Assembly (NCBI RefSeq): GCF_003573695.1
Contig: NC_039361.1
Span: forward strand, 37,316,393-37,380,392
Origin: Papaver somniferum
Lineage: Eukaryota; Streptophyta; Magnoliopsida; Ranunculales; Papaveraceae
Direction of reading: 5' to 3'
DNA length: 64,000 nt
Position 1 is the stretch's first letter, and each line of letters begins with the position of its first letter. This document shows positions 34,908 to 46,000 of the stretch, piece after piece. The translations under genes and the position numbers were made by a program. The notes beneath the pieces are model-generated. The model was not told the origin of the DNA, searched no databases, and saw only the letters and a list, made by a program, of their open reading frames with translations.

Positions 34908-35758
34908 GGTATATCACCCCTAATGCCCAGAAAAAATGGGTCATTTATCACTTCGAAATGCAACCCTATGAGATTTGCAAAGCCTGTTGGGTTGCGTACC
35001 ATATGGATTCAAACTGTAAGAGACTTTCCCAAGAACAGAAGGTAGAATCCATGACGGAAAACGAGTACGCTACATGGAGTCTGACTGAAGAGGGAAAGCA
35101 ATTTCTGGCTGCCTATATAACAAGTGAGGATGTTAATATAATGGAAGTTGGGGTGGAAACATCTGGGGGTGCAAAGATAGTCTTTTCTTCAACTACTCCG
35201 TTATCCCTTACTCATAATGTTGGAAACTCAGATATAGAAACTGAAGAGGCGGATATGAGAAAAAGCAAGAGAACCAGAGAAACAGAGGCGCAGATTAATC
35301 CCATCCAAACTCTTATTTTATCCCAAAATCCTAATCCCTGCATCACCCATGAAAAACCTATTTTTCAAAGTTCTTGCAATGGAGATGATGAAATGATAGA
35401 TTACAGTGATATCCCAGCTGAGAACAGGATGGAATACCACCTTAATTCGATGATTGATAATCGTTCTATGGAATTTGATAGCGCGAAATCTGAACACAAT
35501 GGATCTGATTCACGGAATCACTTTGGAAATTCTGCAACTTCAAACCAGGTTCTTTTTCGAAACCCTAACTTTCTTTTTTTCTCTTATAGCTCTATTTTTC
35601 ATTGTTGTGACGTGATTAATCGTAGGTTATCTTTATCAATTGGAATTTTCTTGCATATAATAGTTCTACTTTTCCTAATTGCACTCGAATTTCTTATTGG
35701 CCTGTTTTGCTCCTTAATTACTTCCATTATTTGCTTAGTCATGTTAATCATTGTATGA
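34126..35758 (+). pseudogene. L1 ORF1 (DUF4283-like, zinc knuckle)
   Basis: ORF1 proteins bind the LINE RNA. One frame gives GKIIFNKLLDHEYVKKEIND, WDIMGYLLSLIQFDPNI and HTWTIKLRNLG, which fit the DUF4283 fold. It has TAG codons at 34576-34578 and 34756-34758. A 34-base G tract then shifts frame by one. Coding resumes with the zinc knuckle YEICKACWVAYHMDSNC (C-x2-C-x5-H-x4-C) at about 34963. An acidic linker with a basic DMRKSKRTRETE patch follows. The last 70 residues are strongly hydrophobic, probably untranslated T-rich sequence read by chance. Confidence 0.75.
34873..34906 (+). repeat. Uninterrupted G34 homopolymer
   Basis: Thirty-four consecutive G lie within the ORF1 Gly codons. The reading frame is offset by one base across it, so the tract is an expansion or an assembly artefact. 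Confidence 0.95.
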
Positions 35759-36531
35759 GTGCCTACGATTTGTTATTTTCTTACAATTGGTCTGTTTACT
35801 ATTGCTTTTGCATTACTAGTAATCTTGGTGCCTTTTGATTATTATACCTTCCCCCAACTCAATAGCAATCAAACTAGAATTGTTTTTCTCCCCTGTGATT
35901 ACTATCACAACAATTGTGTTGAATCTGTCACTTGATTTTCACATTACTTGTCCTAGTTGGAATCTTAATATTTTTATAATCTCTTATCATATTTCTAAAA
36001 TGAGAATTTGGTCGTGGAATGTTCAGGGATTCAGCAACCCTACAACTAGGAATTCACTATGGAGTTTGATCAGGAGTCAGAATCCTGATATGATTTTTCT
36101 ATGTGAAACTAAAAATGATTCTTCTAAGATGAACCAGTATCTTAGGAGATTCAATTTTCCAAATTCTTAGATTTTTCCCTCTAATGGATTGTCTGGTGGT
36201 ATTTCTCTATTATGGAAATCTGGTTTTCAATGTCAAATTGTCCAAAATACTGATAAAATGATTAATATTTTAATTTTTGATGACCCAAGTAAACCTGAGT
36301 TTCTAAATACCTTTCTCTATGGTTCTGTATACCATGATGAGAAATATCACAATGGAAATACATTGAAGAAATTGGCTCTAGAGCCAATCTTCCATGGGTA
36401 CTCATTGGTGATCTCAATATCACCATGCATGCCCATGAAAGATCTACTTTTTCTGCACCTACAACCACTGAGTATCCTATTATTCATACTATTATAGATG
36501 GTGCTGACCTTGCTGACTTAGGATACACTGG

Positions 36532-39427
36532 TGTTTGTGGGTGAAAATGGTTTCTGCTGATTTCGGTAATTTCGGGTGTATGTGTGAGAAACGAATTTAA
36601 ACCCTAAACAATGTACTGCAAGGGAGTACTTTAGATTCGAGAGATCAATCTGTACAAGTCCGGCCCAAACCAAAAAATGGTCATTCCAGACTTGCTTCAG
36701 TCACAAAGTGAAGGAGAATGGGTTGGTTTTGGGGAGGGAAGGAAGGAAAGTGATGAGACCAGAATAGTTGATTCTGGAAGAGTAGTTGTGTTACGACTTG
36801 TATCAGAAAGTGGGAAGCTCACAAATGGAAAGCTAGCCAACGTTTTCTGAGTGGTGTATGTTCCTGATTGAACTTGTTGTTCGGTGGAAATAGGTAATAC
36901 CTATTTATACAAGTCAAAGTGAAACGTACTCTGGTCTCATTAAGGAATGGAAAAAATGGGTGAGTAAATGGGAGGAGGTGGTAACAGTTAACACATGGAA
37001 TTGATGTTCCATAAAACCTTTAACGCATGGAATTGATGTTCCATAAAACCGTTAACGCATGGAATTGATGTCCCATAAAAGAGCGTTTCACCATAACTCC
37101 CTATATTTACTAACTGCCTCATCCTTATGACACTTCCTTATGACGTGCGTAGTGTACGCACGCTGTAAACCGCCAAACCAATACCCAAAGAGGATCCCCC
37201 AGTTTGTGTTGATGTCTCGAATGTCTTTGTGGAAAACATGTAGCATATTGTTGTTGCCTGGAAAGTTGTACTTGGGAGACTTGCTAGCTTGGTGAACTTC
37301 GACGGTCGAGATTTTGCATCTTAAGACGAAAGGTAGTCGTTGATCGTCGCACGCTTTGCTTTTGGTGGCCGCATAGGGAAGGCCAGGATGGTGGCGCGGC
37401 AAGGTTGGGATGCCATTCGGGTCAAAGGTTACCATGTGTTGTCTGGTAACCATGGACGGCTAGGATTTTATCATGTGATTGAAGGGCGACCGTTGATTGT
37501 CGCACGGCTTCGCTTTGGTAGCCGCATAGGGAAAGCCAGCATGGTGCGCAGCTAGGTTTGCATGCCATTGGCATGGCATGCCTTGGCGCGGTTTGGCGTG
37601 GCCAAACTAGGGTTTCGGGTCAAAGGTTACCATGTGTTGTCTGGTAACCTTGGACGGCTAGGATTTTCTCCTGTTATTGAAGGGCGACCGTTGATTGTCG
37701 CACGCCTTCATTTTGGTAGCCGCATAGGGAAGGCCAGCTTGGTGGCACGGTTAGGTTGGCATGCCATTGGCATGGCATGCCTTGGCGTGGCCAAACTAGG
37801 GTTTTGGGTCAAAGGTTACCATGCGTCGTCTGTTAACCTTGGACGGCTAGGATTTTCTCCTGGGATTGAAGGGCGACCGTTGATTGTCGCACGCCTTCGT
37901 TTTGGTAGCCGCATAGGGAAGGTCAGCATGGTGGCGCGGCTAGGTTGGCATGCCATTGGCTTGGCCAAACTAGGGTTTTGGGCCAAAGGTTACCATGCGT
38001 CGTCTGGTAACCTTGGACGACTAGGATTTGCTCCTGGGATTGAAGGGCGACCGTTGATTGTCGCACGCCTTCGTCTTGGTAGCCGCATAGGGAAGGCCAG
38101 CATGGTAGCGCGGCTAGGTTGGCATGCGGCCATGGCAAGGTGTGTTTGGCATGGCACGGTAGGGGCCAAGGGCTTGGCATGGACGGTTTGGCTTGGCATG
38201 GTGGGGCCAAGGGTTTGGCATGCCGTTGGCATATGGTGCGGCTAGCATGGCTAGGGCCAAGGCAAGGTGTGGTTTGGCTTGGCATGGTGGGGCCAAGGGT
38301 TTGGCATGCCGTTGGCATATGGTGCGGCTAGCATGGCTACGTCCAAGGCAAGGTGTGGTTTGGATTGGCATGGTGGGGCCAAGGGTTTGGCATGTCGTTG
38401 GAATATGGTGCGGCTAGCATGGCTAGGGCCAAGGCAAGGTGCGGTTTGGCTTGGCATGGTGGGGCCAAGGGTTTGGCATGCCGTTGGCATATGGTGCGGC
38501 TAGCATGGCTAGGGACAAGGCAAGGTGCGGTTTTGCTTGGCATGGTGGGGCCAAGGGTTTGACATGTCGTTGGCATATGGTGCGGCTAGCATGGCTAGTG
38601 CAAAAGCAAGGTGCGGTTTGGCTTGGCATGGTGGGGCCAAGGGTTTGGCATTCCGTTGTCATATAGTTGTGGCTGGCATGGTTTCCCATTGGCACAGTGG
38701 TGCGGCTAGCATGGTTGGCATGCCTTGGCGCGGTAGTTGTGGCTGGCATGGTTTGCCATTGGCACAGTGGTGCAGCTAGCATGCCTTGGCGCGGCAGTTG
38801 TGGCTGGCATGGTTTGCCATTGGCACAGTGGTGCGGCTAATATGGTTGGCATTCCTTGGAGCGGTAGTTGTGGCTGGCATGGATTGCCATTGGCACAGTG
38901 GTGCGGCTAACATGGTTGGCATGCCTTGGCGCGGTAGTTGTGGCTGGCATGGTTTGCCATTGACACAGTGGTGCGGCTAGCACGGATGGCATGCCTTGGC
39001 GCGGTAGTTGTGGGTGGCATGGTTTGCCATTGGCACAGTGGTGCGGCTAGCATGGTTGGCATGCCTTGGCGCGGTAGTTGTGGATGGCATGGTTTTCCAT
39101 TGGCACAGGGGTGCGTCTAGCATGGTTAGTATGCCTTGGCGCGGTAGTTGTGGATGGCATGGTTTTCCATTGGCACATGGGTGCGGCTAGCGTGGTTGGC
39201 ATGCCTTGGCGCGGTAGTTGTGGCTGGCATGGTTTTCCATTGGCACATGTGGCGTGGGAATTAGGGTTTTGGCCTATCAAAACCTTAATTAATAATTAAA
39301 AAAAGGTACCCTGGTAATTTCTCGCATACATATTAAAGGGTTCAATAAATGTGTTTAAGTCCTGTGACGTCACTGTCTGACTATGGTTTTACGATTTTAC
39401 CCCTAAGTTAAAAACCACCCATCAACA
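36532..39427 (-). repeat. LTR, left copy, with three minisatellite arrays
   Basis: Contains, in order, about four units of 174-198 bp (37330-38130), six units of 86 bp (about 38131-38660) and about eight units of 70 bp (38661-39250). All are rich in 'ggcatgg' and 'ggttggcatgcc'. Because 86 and 70 are not multiples of three and stops are rare, open frames appear in many phases on both strands. None is a gene. Confidence 0.85.
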
Positions 39428-42400
39428 TTAAGTCCCATGCTTAGCTCGGAACGGGAGCATCGTTGCGAGGTAAGCATAAGATGGTGACAGTCTAGGACAA
39501 GAAATCGAAACAAGTCGTGATAAGATGGTCAGGAAAGTCCGACTAACCTTTTTGGGAGGTAAAGAGAGTTTGTGTTTCCCGTGTTGGCGGCCTTGTATAA
39601 ATTGTGCTGGCTAGACCGTGAAGTGGTGAGATGTAGATTGTCGGCTTGGAATTGGAGCCGCAGGCGTTGGTCGGCTTGGAATGGGAGCCGCCGACGTCGG
39701 TCGGCTTGGAATGGGAGTTGCAGGCGTCGGTCGGCTTGGAATGGGAGGAAACTGGCTTCGACCCGCAGAATTTTGGAAACTGTCTTCATTCCGCAGAATG
39801 GTGTAAGCTGGTTTTGGAACTTCGGCTACCAAACGATGGTGATGAAGTTGGAACTTCGGTTATCAAATGGTAGTGATGGCGCCTGACAACTTTCTCTAAA
39901 TTAGGGTTTGGCATGCCGAAACCCTAATTAGCGCCCCTTACTAGAATCGTTATATAATTCTCGTACGAACTCGGATTTTGACGGTCCCCCCCTCCATCTG
40001 ACCGAAATTTTTTTTTCCTATCTCCTATCGCGGGAATATTTAGGTTTCGAGGTCGTTGAGGTGGTGAAAATGGCCCGACAGTGAAACTCAGGAAGAATTC
40101 AGGAGGGATGTTGCGGGCCCGTGGAATGATGTCGACTGGCTTCAGTTCCGTGGAAGGATGACGACTGACTTCAGTTCCGTGGAAGGATGGGAACTGGTTT
40201 TGGAACTTCGGATACCAAACGGTGGTGATGGCGCTGGAACTTCGGCCACCAAACGGTGGTGATGACGCCTGACAACTTTGTCGAAACCAGGGTTTGGGAT
40301 ACCGAAACCCTTATTAGCGCTCCTTACTAAAATCATTGTAGAATTCTCGTACGAAATCGTATTTTAACGGTCTGCCCCTCCATCTGACCGGAAAAGAATT
40401 TCCTATCTCCCCACGCAGAAATATTTAGGTTTTGAGCTCGTTTAGGAGGTGGAAACGGCCCGACAGTGAAACTCAGGAAGAATTCATGAGGGATGTTGCG
40501 GGTCCGGGGTAACATAGTCGCGCCGAGTCATCTATTCCCGTTCATGGAGCAAGAAGGAAACTTTATCTGTTCAAACTCTAGAAACTCCGTCCGTATGAAA
40601 AGAGGTATTGACCTTTTTTTTTTCTATGTCGCTCTTCTGGATCCGTGCTTTCGTCTGCGGTGTCTCTCCAGTGGATTCCAAAATTTACCAAACTCCATTG
40701 CATTCTTGGGACGGATGGATGTGGTTGCGTTGTCGGTTCATCCTTGATTTTAGGTTGTTCAGTGCCTGGACTTTCTGATCGCGATGACAGTATGTTGTGG
40801 AAACTTGTATGGTCGAAATCTTCCGGAGCCACTGAATGAAAAAGATGGGTTGGGAGACGTTTCGTTACCGACGTGCTGCTACCAAGTCTTCAAGGATTTT
40901 GTTCCAAGAGACATCTTTCGAACCATCTTCTGAATCTTGGATTATCGTATGGAATGAGATGCGGTGAGAAGTACCCAGTTATATTTATGTTAGATCCGAT
41001 GGCACGGCCGAACATGTGAATGTATCTCTGTGACGTGCTTTTGGAGTCTTCGATGCACATGTACGGCTTTGTGTTGAGAAATTCCCGTGGCTCGTAAAAC
41101 TTCGACAGTGCTGATGTTGAAATCAGAAATAACCTGGTTGAGGGGAGTGAAAGCGTCCCATGCTGGTAGTCCCCTTGTGTAGCCTACTTTCATTGCATCG
41201 TATTGACTCCACGTCCACGCGGTTTGATACAAGCTTATTGTATTCTTTTGGATGTGACGCTGGGATGCTCAGAATATCACATGTACGAAATATTCTGGAT
41301 AGTGAAGAGGTATAAATGAGAGAGTTATGTTTTTTATTGTGGCTTCCTCTATTTCTTCAAAAAAAAAATGTTTCAGCCGCGTCTCTGGAGTTATCTCATA
41401 AGTTTTTTATGGTCGTCAAGTGCGATGAGCAGTCCCCAGTCGCATTTTTCTTTAGTTTCTAAAGTTGCTTTCCTCTGAGCAGGCTTGGGATCCTCCGCGA
41501 CCTCGTAAAGTGTTGAACGCGTCTTCTAGACAAAGAGGTGATAATATTCTTGCGCTGCATCCTTGAAGAGTAGATGACTTTGTTGCGGCTATGGCTTTTT
41601 GGCTGAATGTGTCTTCTGAGCTTTGACGGTGAAGGGATTCCGTGTATATCCTAAGTCCTCAAGTATGGTTTACATGTTTCCATATTTATACTGATTGCTG
41701 CTGTGGTGAAGCTCTGGCTGGTATCAACAAATGAGCGACAACAGTTCTTGGTAGCAGATGTAATCAGAAGAGACTACATTGTCGTGGTAACAAAGTAGGT
41801 TGGCTGGAATTGTATGGGATTCCGTGGAAGTAAAGAGATTGGCTGGATGCGTAAGCGAGCAAACTGTCCATGATCACAAGTTTTTGGTGAGATGGATCAA
41901 AAGGCGGCCACGGCTACGAAGATTGGATGGCTGTGATCATGATACTTGACATGGAAAGCATGGTGGTACGACCCTTTGCAGGAAGAAGCGGCGTTGAAGC
42001 AGCTTCGGCTCTTGGAGAGGATGTTGAAACTTGAGAAGCCAAATGCTAAAGCTTTGGCTTCGGATCCTGGAACACCTTATGTAGAGAACGCTGAAGCGGA
42101 GCGTTGAAGCGAAGTGCCTGTCGGGGTGAAAGTTGAAGCGGAGAGGCTGCGTTAGTCAGTAGGCTGTCAAACTGGACACCCTTCAGGAGAAAAATGGTTA
42201 GGAGTCCCCAGTTCCATCTATCAATCGTGCTTTTCATGAGAGGTTGGGATTTGGGAACGACTTCTCTGGTTGGAAACGGCTTCTTCCCTGATGCAGTGCG
42301 GTTGAGGGCTGCAAATATGCCTTGATGTTGCGCCTACAGAATCTCACATAAGTGTTTCATCATAGACTGAACGATTTTGTGAGCGAATTCCCCGGAAATC

Positions 42401-43914
42401 ATGCAGCTCATGACAGGAAGAGAGTCTTTGTGAACGTAGGGGGGTTGTTGATTTTCTTTGCCTCGATTTTGGAGAAGTCATTCCTGATCTTTACGTGTTA
42501 TGAAATTGGATTGTTGATTCCCTTCCACTGGGCGTTCAGAAACAACGATGGAAGGATGCAAGCGCTGTAAGGATGTAAGCTGTTAGCGCTGGAAGGATGC
42601 AAGCTGTCGGCACTGGAGAGATGCAAGCTGTTAGCGCTGGAAGGATGCAAGTGCTTAGCGCTGGAAGGATGCAAGTTGTCGGCGCTGGAGAGATGCAAGT
42701 TTTTCGCGCTGGAAGGATGCAAGTTGTCGGCGCTGGAGAGATGCAAGCTGTTAGTGCTGGATCGGCTTGGAAATGGGCGCTGGCTTGGCGCAGGCGCTTG
42801 GCTTGGCACATGCGCTTGGCTTGGCACGGCGTTGGCTTGGCATGGCGCGGACTGTTGGCTTGTCATGACGCGGACTGTTGGCTTGTCATGACGCGGAATG
42901 TTGGCTTGGCACGACGCTGACTTGGCGTGGCGCGGTAGCAATAAAGTAGGAAAGCATATTCCAGGTCTGTACTCTAGTGTTTCTCTTCCAATTTGTTTTC
43001 TTGTGTTGGTGCAAACCCTATCCGTAGGTGTGACTTCCAAAAATCTGTAGAAATATTTTTCTTCCGAACTGGTGTAAACCCTAGTCGTAGGTATGTTATT
43101 CATAAACTTGTAGACGTACTGTTCTTCTCTTCGAATATCACCGTAGTAGCCTCGGCTACCTCATGAATAGTGACTGGTAATCGTTATTATGCAAAGTAGG
43201 TACGTACGAGTAGGTGACTGATTCCACAAAGAAATGGGCGATATGGTTTTCCTCTTTTTTTTTTTCTAAGTCAAACAAAGTGTCTGGTTTATGGTTTGAT
43301 TTTCTGGATTTTTGGGTTGATAGACAAGTCTTACCTATGAGGGTTTTGGATTATTATTCGGGATGAACTATTTTAGGATGATGTCGTTTTTGGTTATGAT
43401 TGCAACTGACACAAACATCTCAGGGAAGATATGGAACAGTGAACGTTGCATGTCGGTGGATGACATGGGATGAGACATAACATGGCTATCGGTTTATCAT
43501 TCCCGTGAAAACTTGAAACAATAAACCATGTATTTTGTCTAGGCAAGACTTACTCTGTTTTTTGGATCTGCTAACGAAAAATGAGTCAGGTGCAAGTCCG
43601 AGTTTTGTGGAAAGTCCCCAGTCGTCCCTGAGTCACTTGATAATCGAGTCTTCGATCCCTGGGAGGATCGTTTTCTTTTAACCTCTGGGAAGTCCCTAGT
43701 CGTCCCTTGCAGTGTCATGACTGGTAATCGGGTCGTCTAGTAACTGAGTCGTCGATCCCTGAGAAGATCGTATCGGGTCGTCTGGTAGCTGAGTCGTGGA
43801 TCCCTGAGCGGAACGTTTGCCTCTACCGTCCTAACGTATGGGTCGAAGTATGAGATAGAGGATTGAAAATTGACATTGTAACCGAAAGATCAATCTCCCA
43901 CTGTGGTCGCTAAT
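39428..43914. other. Internal region of the LTR derivative, no retroviral-type genes
   Basis: Contains a 30-bp repeat 'tcggcttggaatgggagccg' (39640-39755), a roughly 340-bp tandem duplication (about 39780-40110 and 40130-40510) and a 24-bp repeat 'gctggaaggatgcaagctgt' (42545-42765). The 24-bp period gives a minus-strand 201-codon frame (42498-43103) of octapeptides around NSLHPSSA, probably not a gene. The stretch 40520-42540 and the part after 43110 show no gene. Confidence 0.6.
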
Positions 43915-44365
43915 TGTTTGTGGGTGAAAATGGTTTCTGCTGATTTTCGGTAATTTCGGGTACATGTGTGAGAAACGAATTTAAACCCTAAACAATGTAT
44001 TGCAAGGGAGTACTTTAGATTCGAGAGATCAATCTGTACAAGTCCGGCCTAAACCAAAAAATGGTCGTTCCAGACTTGCTTCGGTCACAAAGTGAAGGAG
44101 AATGGGTTGGTTTTGGGGAGGGAAGCAAGGAAAGTGATGAGACCAGAATAGTTGGTTCTGGAAGAGTAGTTGTGTTACGACTTGTATCATAAAGTGGGAA
44201 GCTCACAGATGGAAAGCTAGCCAATGTTTTCTGAGTGGTGTATGTTTCTGACTGAACTTGTTGTTCGGTGGAAATAGGTAAGACTTATTTATACAAGTCA
44301 AAGTGAAACGTACTCTGGTCTTATTAAGGAATTTAAAAAATGGGTGAGTAAATGGGAGGAGGTGG

Positions 44366-45631
44366 GTTTCTAACAATTGGACTTCCTTATGGACATCACT
44401 AGGTTCAGAACAACGTGTATGAAGATAATCTTGTAAAATGGTTGAGGCACAAATGTAAAGTCCCAAGTGAGGGACCTTTCTAAGAGTTAAAGCACACGGA
44501 GAATGATAATCACCCCCAAACTTAGAGTTTTCAATGTCTCTAGAAAGACTAGTCACAACTTCCCTAATTTCAAGGTTATCAGATTCCTGAAAATGGTCAA
44601 TTGATTCTTCTAAGTCAGGTTCATCCTCACTCATCTCTACGAGTTCATTTTATTTGTCTAAGACTAATGTTTCTAAATCTCTAGACTCTAAAACAATATT
44701 CTCAGAAGAAACTCGTTCCTCTAAACCATTATTAGCTTCGTAATCAAAAGGAAATACTACATCGTCTAAAACGGGGGTATCTCTAGTCAAATCCTCGACC
44801 TTTTGAATAAGTGAATAATTATTAAAATTATTTGGATTTGAACTAGAAATAATATTATCGTTATAAAGCTCAATAGGAGTAACAAATTCCTGATCACTAT
44901 GCCTACATATTTCAGATTCTTCATCAGCACTATCCTCATCATAATCATCATTGTAATAACATAAAAATGGTTGAACCTCATCTAAACAAGTAGTGTTACC
45001 AATTTTATCCTCGTCATCTTGATTATGCAAATAACTATCTTCATTTTCAAAGGTACTATTGGAAACACTATATTGGAAACTAAGATTATTTCGAGCAGTT
45101 CTGTTCTGGGCCTCTAACAAAATATTTTGAGTCGACTCACATGACTTCCTGATTGAATCTAGGAAAGAAAGTTCACTCGTCGCATTGCTTTCGTCCATAA
45201 CTAAGTTATTCATTTCTGCTAACATACGTGTCGACTCAGCTAACTTACGTATTGACTTTAGTGGAGAGGAATTTTGCTCGTACGACCGGTTGGCGTGTGG
45301 ATAGTAACTGGGCCCACCATGGTATGGACCACAACCTTCAAAAGTTTGATGTTCCCAATCACTATTCACACTATGGTCAAAGTAATGTCCATTTTGAAAA
45401 TCAGTCTTATATTCGTTGTATTGGCCATTTAATACCAGTTCGACATTTTATTGTAGGGGTGTGAGTTGTCACACAAAATAAACCCACTGACATGGGATTC
45501 GTGGGTGGAAAGAGTCTTACCTCCCGTTCCAGACGGGCGATGAACCGTTGAAATCGACTCAGGCCACCGACTCCTATGTCAGTGTACGAACCCGAGGGGC
45601 CGAGACAGTATCCTAACTGTCGTCCTTCCAT
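44366..45631 (-). pseudogene. Gypsy leader and N-terminal ORF, truncated
   Basis: From 45369 the minus strand encodes MNSDWEHQTFEGCGPYHG and an acidic, Asn-rich protein with EQNSSPLKSIRKLAESTRML and FLDSIRKSCESTQNILLEAQ helices. There is a TAG at about 44650 and the frame then runs on until the element is cut. A short frame at 45631-45407 (LSRFQRFIARLEREVRL) lies in the leader. I recognise no catalytic domain. It may be an extra ORF or gag of an Athila/Tat-like element. Confidence 0.5.
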
Positions 45632-45976
45632 GCAAACAGTTTATATTTAATTTTTTAACCCTTCCTTAGGGTTTTAAAAATAATGTCCAAGTCCAAAAAT
45701 AAAGTTCAAAAAGTCCAAAAATTAAAGATTACAAAAATAAAAATAAAACCCTATTTACAGTTTCTAAAAATAAAATAAAATAATTATATACAAAATCTTC
45801 TTCACTCCCTGGACTCCTCTTTTCTTTCCTTCTTTGGCGATTCTTTCCTTTTATAGCCCTTTTGCTTTCCTTGTAGCTTCGCTCCAAATCTGAAAAGAAT
45901 CAAAAAAATACCAAAGGCGTAAAAGAAAACAAAAATAATAAAAATAAAAAGAAACCTAAAACAAATATAAATACAA

Positions 45977-46000
45977 GTCCGCGTCCGCGGCACCAAAAAT
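45977..46000 (-). promoter_or_regulatory. Gypsy primer-binding site
   Basis: Directly next to the LTR end, minus strand ATTTTTGGTGCCGCGGACGC. It begins with the TGG expected opposite a tRNA 3' CCA and fixes the orientation of this fragment. Confidence 0.7.

Noticed and set aside
34958..35758. A membrane protein, because the C-terminal 70 residues of this ORF are hydrophobic
   Set aside because: The frame follows the LINE zinc knuckle. The hydrophobic part comes from T-rich sequence between ORF1 and ORF2 and fits no family.
36532..39250. Satellite or centromeric array
   Set aside because: The arrays are short, of three different periods, and occur at matching places in both LTRs of one retrotransposon.
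37562..39299. Many overlapping long ORFs on both strands (for example 227 aa at 37562-38245), and the same pattern at 47967-50134
   Set aside because: They arise from stop-poor minisatellites with periods of 86 and 70 bp that open several frames at once. Their products are shifted versions of the same words and no frame is conserved between the two LTRs.
42498..43103. Octapeptide-repeat protein as a host gene
   Set aside because: It is confined to the LTR element and explained by a 24-bp tandem repeat. There is no conserved domain.
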